Assembly (NCBI GenBank): GCA_016882305.1
Contig: VGQX01000004.1
Span: 1 to 54,421, forward strand
Length of the DNA: 54,421 nt
Direction: 5' to 3'
Source: Cyanobacteria bacterium K_Offshore_surface_m2_239
GTDB taxonomy: Bacteria > Cyanobacteriota > Cyanobacteriia > PCC-6307 > Cyanobiaceae
The notes beneath the pieces are model-generated. The model made no database searches and was not told the DNA's origin. It saw only the letters and a program-made list of their open reading frames with translations. Shown here piece after piece: positions 47,618 to 54,421 of the stretch; the first letter of the stretch is position 1, and every line of letters begins with the position of its first letter. The position numbers were made by a program, and so were the translations under genes.

Positions 47618-49324
47618 TTGACCCTCACACCGGAGCGCCCCACCACCGACGCCGAGTCCGCCCTTCGCTTTGACAGCATCGCCGACGGTCTGGCGGCCAT
47701 CCGCAACGGCGAATCGATCGTGGTGGTGGATGACGAAAATCGTGAAAACGAAGGGGATCTGATCTGCGCCGCTCAATTCGCCACGCCGCAGCAGATCAAT
47801 TTCATGGCCACGGAAGCGCGGGGCCTGATCTGTCTGGCGATGGACGGCGAGCGGCTGGACGCCCTCGACCTGCCGCTGATGGTCGACCACAACACCGACT
47901 CCAATCAGACGGCCTTCACGGTGAGCGTCGACGCGGGACCGGAGCACGGTGTGGGCACGGGCATCTCGGCGGAGGATCGGGCGCGCACGATTCAGGTGGC
48001 CATCCACCCCCGGAGCCGTCCGGCGGACCTGCGGCGGCCCGGCCACGTGTTCCCCCTGCGGGCTCGCTCCGGCGGCGTGCTCAAGCGGGCGGGGCACACG
48101 GAGGCGGCGGTGGATCTGGCGCGCCTGGCGGGGCTCTTCCCCGCCGGGGTGATCTGCGAGATCCAGAACGCCGACGGCTCGATGGCCCGGCTGCCCGAGC
48201 TGCTGGTCTACGCCCGTCGCCATGGCCTGCGGCTGATCTCCATCGCCGATCTGATCCGCTATCGGCTGGACACGGAGCGATTCGTGCGCCGTCAGGCGGA
48301 GGCCCTGTTGCCGAGCGCCTTCGGGGATTTTCGGGCGATCGGCTATCGCAATGAGCTCGATGGCAGCGAACATGTGGCCCTGGTCAAAGGGTCGCCGGAG
48401 AAGGCCAACGCCCCGGTGCTCGTGCGGGTGCACAGCGAGTGCCTCACCGGCGACGCCTTCGGCTCCCTGCGCTGCGACTGCCGCCCGCAACTGGAGGCCG
48501 CCCTGCGCATGATCGAGGCGGCGGGCGAAGGCGTGGTGGTGTATCTGCGGCAGGAGGGGCGGGGGATCGGGCTGGTGAACAAGCTGCGGGCCTACAGCCT
48601 GCAGGATGGCGGCCTGGACACGGTGGAGGCCAACGAGCGGCTGGGGTTTCCCGCCGACTTGCGCAACTACGGCGTCGGCGCCCAGATCCTCAGCGACCTC
48701 GGCGTCCGCCAGCTGCGGTTGATCACCAACAATCCGCGCAAGATCGCCGGGCTCGATGGCTATGGCCTGGGGGTGGTCGATCGGGTGCCCCTGGTCATTG
48801 ACGCCGGCGCCCACAACGCCGCCTATCTCTCGGCCAAGCGGCTGAAGCTGGGCCATCTCATGGAACCCCTTCCCCGGGGGATGGCGGAGCCAGAAGCGTT
48901 CTCCAGTCCGGGTCCCACCGCCGTGGTGGCCTGGCAGGGCGAGGGGGAGAATCCGCAACGGGACCACAGCCTGCTGCAGCGGTTGCAGGTCTGGGCGGAG
49001 GAGCGGGCTTTGCGCTGGACCGTGGAGGATCGTCCGCGGCTGCTTGCCCTGCTGGAGGGGCCCACCCTGGCGGTGCTGCTGACGGCCCAACCGGGACAGG
49101 AGCTGCGTCCCGCCGATCTCGCCGCCGTGCTCACCCTTCTGGCGGCGGGGCCCGAAACGCGGGCCGTGGCGCTGCTCCTCGCGCCGGACAGCACCCGTGG
49201 CAGCCATCCCTCCGCCCTGCTGGAGCCTGAACGGCGTCCCCTGGCCGATCTCCACGCGGCGGGCACCCTGGCCTGTCCGCGGCTGGCGATGGAGCCTGGA
49301 GCCTTCATCCGCTGGCAGCGTTGA
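47618..49324 (+). CDS. ribBA: bifunctional DHBP synthase / GTP cyclohydrolase II with C-terminal extension
   Basis: [64 protein letters not shown]. Confidence 0.95.
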   Translation: MTLTPERPTTDAESALRFDSIADGLAAIRNGESIVVVDDENRENEGDLICAAQFATPQQINFMATEARGLICLAMDGERLDALDLPLMVDHNTDSNQTAFTVSVDAGPEHGVGTGISAEDRARTIQVAIHPRSRPADLRRPGHVFPLRARSGGVLKRAGHTEAAVDLARLAGLFPAGVICEIQNADGSMARLPELLVYARRHGLRLISIADLIRYRLDTERFVRRQAEALLPSAFGDFRAIGYRNELDGSEHVALVKGSPEKANAPVLVRVHSECLTGDAFGSLRCDCRPQLEAALRMIEAAGEGVVVYLRQEGRGIGLVNKLRAYSLQDGGLDTVEANERLGFPADLRNYGVGAQILSDLGVRQLRLITNNPRKIAGLDGYGLGVVDRVPLVIDAGAHNAAYLSAKRLKLGHLMEPLPRGMAEPEAFSSPGPTAVVAWQGEGENPQRDHSLLQRLQVWAEERALRWTVEDRPRLLALLEGPTLAVLLTAQPGQELRPADLAAVLTLLAAGPETRAVALLLAPDSTRGSHPSALLEPERRPLADLHAAGTLACPRLAMEPGAFIRWQR

Positions 49325-49377
49325 CGATCGGCCCGACGGCCGCCCGCCTGTAGAACAGCTTCAACCCCTCCGATCCC

Positions 49378-50307
49378 ATGACCCTTTCCTCAGCCCTTCA
49401 ACTCCATGCCGCGCGTCTGGGCGTGTTGGGCGGCAGTGGCCTCTATGGCATGGAGGGCTTGGAGGACGTCCAGGAGGTGGCGATGTCCACGCCTTACGGG
49501 GACCCATCCGACAGCCTGCGGGTGGGGCGCATCGGCGCGCTGGAGGTGGTGTTTCTGGCCCGCCATGGACGGAATCACACCTTCACGCCGAGTGAGGTGC
49601 CCTACAAGGCCAACCTCTGGGCGCTGCGCTCCCTGGGCGTGCGCTGGATCCTGTCCGTGTCCGCCGTGGGATCCCTCCAGGAGGAGGTGCGCCCCCTCGA
49701 CATGCTCGTGCCGGATCAGTTCATCGATCGCACCCATCAGCGCCCGTTGAGTTTCTTTGGCGAGGGGCTGGTGGCCCATGTCACCGCCGCCGATCCCTTC
49801 TGCCCCTCCTTGAGCGCGATCCTGGCCGATGTGGCCGACAGCCTGATGCCGGAAGGGAGGGCGCTGCACCGGGGGGGGACCTACCTCTGCATGGAGGGTC
49901 CGGCCTTTTCCACCCGCGCCGAGTCCGAGCTCTACCGCTCCTGGGGCTGCCAGGTGATCGGCATGACCAATCACACCGAGGCCCGATTGGCGCGGGAGGC
50001 GGAAATGGCCTACGCCACCCTGGCCATGGTGACGGATTACGACTGCTGGCATCAGGAGCATGACGCCGTGTCGGTGGAGATGGTGATCGCGAACCTGCGG
50101 GCCAACGCCGAGCTGGCCCAGCGGATCGTGCGTTTGGCGGCGGAGCGGGTGGGGGCGCAGCGGCCGAGCAGCACGGCGCACCGCGCCCTGCGCCACGCCC
50201 TGATGACGCCTCCCGAGCACGTGCCCGCCGCCACCCGCGCCCGCACGGAACTCTTCACCGCCCCCTACTGGGGAACGGCCGCGACCGCCGCCAGCGAGTC
50301 TCTCTGA
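49378..50307 (+). CDS. mtnP: S-methyl-5'-thioadenosine phosphorylase
   Basis: LGVLGGSGLYGMEGL, FLARHGRNHTFTPSEVPYKANLWALRSLGV, MEGPAFSTRAESELYRSWGCQVIGMTNHTEARLAREAEM. Confidence 0.95.
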   Translation: MTLSSALQLHAARLGVLGGSGLYGMEGLEDVQEVAMSTPYGDPSDSLRVGRIGALEVVFLARHGRNHTFTPSEVPYKANLWALRSLGVRWILSVSAVGSLQEEVRPLDMLVPDQFIDRTHQRPLSFFGEGLVAHVTAADPFCPSLSAILADVADSLMPEGRALHRGGTYLCMEGPAFSTRAESELYRSWGCQVIGMTNHTEARLAREAEMAYATLAMVTDYDCWHQEHDAVSVEMVIANLRANAELAQRIVRLAAERVGAQRPSSTAHRALRHALMTPPEHVPAATRARTELFTAPYWGTAATAASESL

Positions 50308-50308
50308 A

Positions 50309-50386
50309 GCGCCCCTCAGCCGCCCGGCACCGGAGGGCCCCTCGGCCGCCCGGCACCGGAGCGGCCTTCAGCCGCCCGGCGCCTGA
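50309..50386. repeat. 26-bp tandem repeat x3 between convergent mtnP and murQ
   Basis: gcgcccctcagccgcccggcaccgga | gggcccctcggccgcccggcaccgga | gcggccttcagccgcccggcgcctga. Confidence 0.9.
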
Positions 50387-51300
50387 AGCTTGAGGTTGAG
50401 AGCCTCCAAGGTGGCGCGCAGCGAGGGACCGTGGCGTTCGAGGGCGGCGGCGGCGGCGGCGGCCTCCAGCCCGCTGGCGGCCATGAGCAGGGCACATTTC
50501 ACCGACCCGCCGCTCTCCGCCAGCAGGGCCCGCCCTCGTGACCGCTCCACCGCCGCCAGGTCGGCCAGGATCCGCAGGGCCCGATCCTCCAGCTTGGTGT
50601 TGCTGACGGACACGTCCACCATGCGGTTGCCGAACACCTTGCCCAGACGCACCATCACCCCCGTGGAGAGGATGTTGAGCGCCATCTTCGTGGCGGTGCC
50701 AGCCTTCAAGCGCGTGGATCCCGTGAGGAGCTCCGGTCCGGTGACCAGGCGGATGTCGATGGCGCCCGGCATGGGGGCCTGATCGGCGGGAACGCAGGCC
50801 AGCGCGATCGTCAGAGCGCCCAACGCCTGGCCATGGCGCAAGGCCCCCAGCACGTAAGGGGTGGTGCCCCCGGCGGCGATGCCCACCAGGGCGTCCGCGG
50901 CGCTGAATCCCCGCTCCCGCAGGTCGGCGACGCCCCGCTCCTCCCGATCTTCCATCCCTTCGGAACTGCGCAGCAGAGCGGGGGCTCCGCCCGCCAGCAC
51001 CCCCTGCACCAGCTCGGGCGGCGAACAGAAGGTGGGCGGGCATTCCGCCGCGTCGAGGACGCCCAGGCGGCCGGAGGTTCCGGCGCCGAGATAGAAGAGG
51101 CGCCCTCCCTGGCGCAGGCGGCCGGCGATCGCCTCAATGGCCTCCGCCAGTTGGGGGGCGGCCCGTTGCACGGCCCGCTGGGGCTCCAGATCCTCTTGGC
51201 AGAAGAGGTCCACCAGGGCATCGGTGGGGAGTTGGTCGAGGGCTTGACTGGCGGGATGGGCCATCTCCGTCAGCAGATGCCCGCGGTTGAGCTCGCTCAC
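50368..51300 (-). CDS. murQ: N-acetylmuramic acid 6-phosphate etherase
   Basis: RLFYLGAGTSGRLGVLDAAECPPTFCSPPELVQG, IAAGGTTPYVLGAL, ATKMALNILSTGVMVRLGKVFGNRMVDVSVSN. Confidence 0.95.
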   Translation of the reverse strand: MSELNRGHLLTEMAHPASQALDQLPTDALVDLFCQEDLEPQRAVQRAAPQLAEAIEAIAGRLRQGGRLFYLGAGTSGRLGVLDAAECPPTFCSPPELVQGVLAGGAPALLRSSEGMEDREERGVADLRERGFSAADALVGIAAGGTTPYVLGALRHGQALGALTIALACVPADQAPMPGAIDIRLVTGPELLTGSTRLKAGTATKMALNILSTGVMVRLGKVFGNRMVDVSVSNTKLEDRALRILADLAAVERSRGRALLAESGGSVKCALLMAASGLEAAAAAAALERHGPSLRATLEALNLKLQAPGG

Positions 51301-51710
51301 AGCAGACCCTCCAGGCGACGGCGGAAGGCCTCCAGCTCTGGATCCGAGCCGCTGGAGTCGTCCTCCCCTCGCTCCGAGCGGGCGGCGGTGGCCGCTTCCT
51401 TCCAATGGTCCACGTCGAGATTGCGTGGCGGCGGGGCGATCAGCAGACGGTCCTCCTCGCTCTGGGGCAGGAACCCCGCCGGCACGAACCGCGCCTCGTA
51501 GCCCGCCTGAGCGCAAAAGAGTTCCACCTCCTCCCGGTCGATGCGCTCCACGGTGGGCATGGGAAAGTCCTGGGCCTCCAGCAGACCCGCATAGCGCTCC
51601 GCGTCGTCGGCGTCCTCAAAGAGCAACACCACCGTGCGACCGGCCAGCTCGATGGAGTGGATGCCTTCCTCGTCGCTGCCGGCATCAAAAAGGAGCACGT
51701 GCACGGGCAT
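51297..51710 (-). CDS. DUF3110-like protein
   Basis: MPVHVLLFDAGSDEEGIHSIELAGRTVVLLFEDADDAERYAGLLEAQDFPMPTVERID. Confidence 0.75.
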   Translation of the reverse strand: MPVHVLLFDAGSDEEGIHSIELAGRTVVLLFEDADDAERYAGLLEAQDFPMPTVERIDREEVELFCAQAGYEARFVPAGFLPQSEEDRLLIAPPPRNLDVDHWKEAATAARSERGEDDSSGSDPELEAFRRRLEGLL

Positions 51711-51763
51711 GGCTTTGGCTTCAGGGTGGCCCACGACGGGAGAATGGAGGCTGGGTCAGTGTC

Positions 51764-52636
51764 TCACCCGGGGGCCGCGAGCTCCCCCAGGCGTCGATAG
51801 AGGGCTTCCTCGGCCTCGCTCAAGGCTGCGGGCACCATGATGCGCAGCTCGATGATCTGATCGCCCCGCTGGTCGCCAAGGGGCAGGCCGCGCCCCCGCA
51901 GCCGCAGGAGGCGACCGCTGGAGGATCCGGGGGGAACGCGCAAGCGCACGGGACCTTGCAGGGTGGGCACGAGCTTCTGGCAGCCCAGGGCGGCTTCCCA
52001 GGGGGTGAGCTCCAGGGTGAAGAGCACCCGCAGGCCATCCACCCGCAGGCCCTCGGACGTGCGCACGCGCAGGTGGAGGAAGTGATCGCCGCCGCCGGGG
52101 GCCAGGCCCGGCAGGCGCAGACGCCAGCCATCCCCGGCCAGCGGAGGCGTCCACACCTCCACCAGAGTGCCGTCGTGCAGCTCGATCTCCACGCGTTCGC
52201 CGGCCACCGCCTGCTCCGGGGTGAGCTCCACCAGGGTCTCTTCCGTGATGGCGGCGGGCACGGGCGGTGGCGGCGGGGGGGAGTGGGTGACCGGTCCCGT
52301 TGCCGGGGCGGGGTCCTCGGCGGCGGTGCCGTAGAGCTCATCGAGATAGGCCTCGAAATCGGGAAAACCGCGGGCGAAGGGATCCGCCTCCGCGCCAGCG
52401 GCCTCGCTCCAGGGCTCCTCTCCGGCTTCCCAGGCCTGGCGACGACGTGGATCGGACAGCACCGCGTAGGCCTCGTTGACCCGTTTGAAGCGCTCCTCCG
52501 CCACGGGATCGTTGCCGTTGAGATCGGGATGCCAGCGACGGGCCTGCTCCCGGAAGGCCCGCTTGAGCCGTGCCGCGTCCGCCCCGGGCTCCAGGCCCAG
52601 CACTTGCCAGTAGTCCACGCTGTTTGGGCGACTCAT
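51764..52636 (-). CDS. dnaJ: DnaJ/CbpA-like co-chaperone
   Basis: J domain DYWQVLGLEPGADAARLKRAFREQARRWHPDLNG (HPD) and C-terminal DnaJ-like domain; no Cys-rich zinc region. Confidence 0.92.
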   Translation of the reverse strand: MSRPNSVDYWQVLGLEPGADAARLKRAFREQARRWHPDLNGNDPVAEERFKRVNEAYAVLSDPRRRQAWEAGEEPWSEAAGAEADPFARGFPDFEAYLDELYGTAAEDPAPATGPVTHSPPPPPPVPAAITEETLVELTPEQAVAGERVEIELHDGTLVEVWTPPLAGDGWRLRLPGLAPGGGDHFLHLRVRTSEGLRVDGLRVLFTLELTPWEAALGCQKLVPTLQGPVRLRVPPGSSSGRLLRLRGRGLPLGDQRGDQIIELRIMVPAALSEAEEALYRRLGELAAPG

Positions 52637-52646
52637 GGGCCAGGGG

Positions 52647-54421
52647 TCACAACGGTCCCCAGGGATCGTCGTCCTCCCGCCGCCAGCGCGAGGCCCGCTC
52701 CCGATCGCGGTCGGGGTCTCTCAAGCGGTCGCGATCCAGGTCGCGGTCGCGATTGAGGTCCCGGGAGCGGTCGCGATCCCGGGAACGGTCGCGATCCCAG
52801 GCGCGGTCGCGGGGTGGCGGACTTTCGCGGAACCCTCCCCCCCCCGGGGCGTAGGGCGGTTCCGGGAACGTGCGGTCGGACCGGCCCCCGCGTCCCTCCC
52901 AGCTGTCCCAGTCGTCGTCGTCAGAGAAGAGCTCATCCTTGAGGGAGCCGAGAGTGTTCTTCAGCCCCTGCAGGGGACCGCCCTCGTTGCGCTGCTCGCT
53001 GAGCAGACGGCGGTTGAGGCCGAAGAGCGCCTCCTGCAACTGGCTCACGGCCAGCTCCAGCTCGGCGTCGTCCGCCTGGCTGTCGGCCAGCAGATCCTGC
53101 AGTTGCCGCACGGCCAGCTCAACGCCGCGCTGTTGCCGTTCCGCTCCATAGGGACCCAGCTCCAGGGCGGCGTCCCGCAGGCGGCGCTCCGCCTGGGAAA
53201 CCAGGGTGAGGGCGCGATTGCGCCGATCGATCACGGCCCGCTTGCGGCGATCCTCCGCCGCCTTGCGCTCCGCCTCCTCCAGCAGGGCCTGAATCTCCTC
53301 CTCGCTGAGGTTGGAGCCCCCCTGGATGGAGACGCTCTGCTGACGGCCGGTGGTGCGGTCGGAGGCGGACACCTGCAGAAGTCCGTTGGCGTCGATGTCA
53401 AAGGAGACCTGCACCTGGGGCACCCCGCGGGGGGCGGGGGGAATGCCAGCGAGGCGGAAGCGTCCGAGGGATTTGTTGTCCTCCGCCATCTGCCTTTCGC
53501 CCTGCAACACATGAATGTCCACCGAATTCTGATTGGCTTCCGAGGTGCTGAACACGTCGCTGCGTCGCACGGGAATCGGCGTGTTGCGGGGAATGAGCAC
53601 CTTCATCAGGCCACCAATCGTTTCCAATCCCAACGAGAGGGGGGTGACATCGTTGAGCATGAGGTCACGCAATTCACCCGTCAGGATTCCGGCCTGCACG
53701 GCGGCACCGATGGCCACCACTTCGTCGGGATTCACCGATTGACAGGGGTCGCGGGGGATGAGGGTGCGCACCATTTCTTGCACCATCGGCATGCGGGTCG
53801 CCCCGCCCACCAGCACCACATCATCGATGGACTCCGCATTGAGATTGGCATCGCGCAGGGCGCGCTGCACCGGACGCAGGAGGCGATCGAGCAGTTCCGG
53901 GCAGAGAGCCTCGAAGGTGGCGCGCTCGAGGGTGGTCTCGATGTGGAGGGGGCCTTCGGGGCCGGTGGCGATGAACGGGAGGGAGATCGGGGCGCTGCGC
54001 ACGCCGGAGAGCTCCTGCTTGGCCTTTTCCGCCGCCTCGCTGAGGCGTTGCAGAGCCTGGCGGTCGCGGCGGAGATCGAGCCCGTGCTCCTTGAGGAAGG
54101 CCTCCGCCACCCAGTCCACGATGCGTTGGTCCCAGTCGTTGCCCCCGAGCTGGGTGTCGCCGCTGGTGGCTTTGACGTCAAACACGCCGTTGGCGATGCG
54201 TAGAAGGGACACGTCAAAGGTGCCGCCGCCGAGATCGAAGACCAGCACGCGTTTGACCGTGGTGCGATCGAATCCGTAGGCCAGGGCGGCGGCGGTGGGC
54301 TCGTTGAGGATGCGCTCCACGGTGATGCCCGCCAGTCGGCCCGCGTCGCGGGTGGCCTGGCGCTGGGCGTCGTTGAAGTAGGCGGGGACGGTGATCACCG
54401 CCGCTTCGACCGGTTCGCCCA
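52647..54421 (-). CDS. dnaK: Hsp70 chaperone DnaK, N-terminus truncated by window edge
   Basis: [66 protein letters not shown]. Confidence 0.97.
   Translation of the reverse strand, partial: GEPVEAAVITVPAYFNDAQRQATRDAGRLAGITVERILNEPTAAALAYGFDRTTVKRVLVFDLGGGTFDVSLLRIANGVFDVKATSGDTQLGGNDWDQRIVDWVAEAFLKEHGLDLRRDRQALQRLSEAAEKAKQELSGVRSAPISLPFIATGPEGPLHIETTLERATFEALCPELLDRLLRPVQRALRDANLNAESIDDVVLVGGATRMPMVQEMVRTLIPRDPCQSVNPDEVVAIGAAVQAGILTGELRDLMLNDVTPLSLGLETIGGLMKVLIPRNTPIPVRRSDVFSTSEANQNSVDIHVLQGERQMAEDNKSLGRFRLAGIPPAPRGVPQVQVSFDIDANGLLQVSASDRTTGRQQSVSIQGGSNLSEEEIQALLEEAERKAAEDRRKRAVIDRRNRALTLVSQAERRLRDAALELGPYGAERQQRGVELAVRQLQDLLADSQADDAELELAVSQLQEALFGLNRRLLSEQRNEGGPLQGLKNTLGSLKDELFSDDDDWDSWEGRGGRSDRTFPEPPYAPGGGGFRESPPPRDRAWDRDRSRDRDRSRDLNRDRDLDRDRLRDPDRDRERASRWRREDDDPWGPL
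52700..52812. repeat. degenerate hexamer-like tandem repeats encoding Arg-Asp dipeptides in the DnaK tail
   Basis: repeated cggtcgcgatcc-type units; translate to [34 protein letters not shown]. Confidence 0.85.

Noticed and set aside
50309-50386. 26-bp repeats considered as CRISPR
   Set aside because: Units abut directly with no spacers.
52700-52812. Repeat array considered as CRISPR
   Set aside because: Units are short and contiguous with no unique spacers and lie in the dnaK reading frame encoding RD dipeptides.

Overview
This looks like a high-GC picocyanobacterial chromosome segment (Synechococcus/Cyanobium-type). The lineage is inferred from DUF1651, DUF1257, DUF3110, DUF1995, DUF1400 and DUF4330 proteins, the cyanobacterial Hfq, and paired DnaK/DnaJ. 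Most of the window (about 1-17 kb and 31-54 kb) is dense, ordinary housekeeping: acyl-CoA synthetase, lipB, hpf/lrtA, deoC, recO, spoT/rel, dapF, hfq, leuS, pgi, purN, argC, ribBA, mtnP, murQ, dnaJ and dnaK. The unusual part is about 17.7-31 kb. It holds three secreted proteins (an amidase, a small protein and a trypsin-like protease) that share a VP[AG]PL..G.......SR.LRRR C-terminal sorting-like signal. It also holds three separate secreted-protein genes with apparent frameshifts, serine microsatellites at the N-termini of two of the tagged proteins, a cellulose-synthase-like GT2 with a G10 tract, and an IS3-like orfA/orfB whose integrase core has lost recognisable catalytic residues. Other oddities are short tandem triplications spanning the stop codons of two convergent gene pairs, a Cys-cluster C-terminal extension on DapF, and an Arg-Asp repeat tail on DnaK. 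All calls come from reading the sequence and ORF track; no database search was run. No tRNA, rRNA or CRISPR was recognised.
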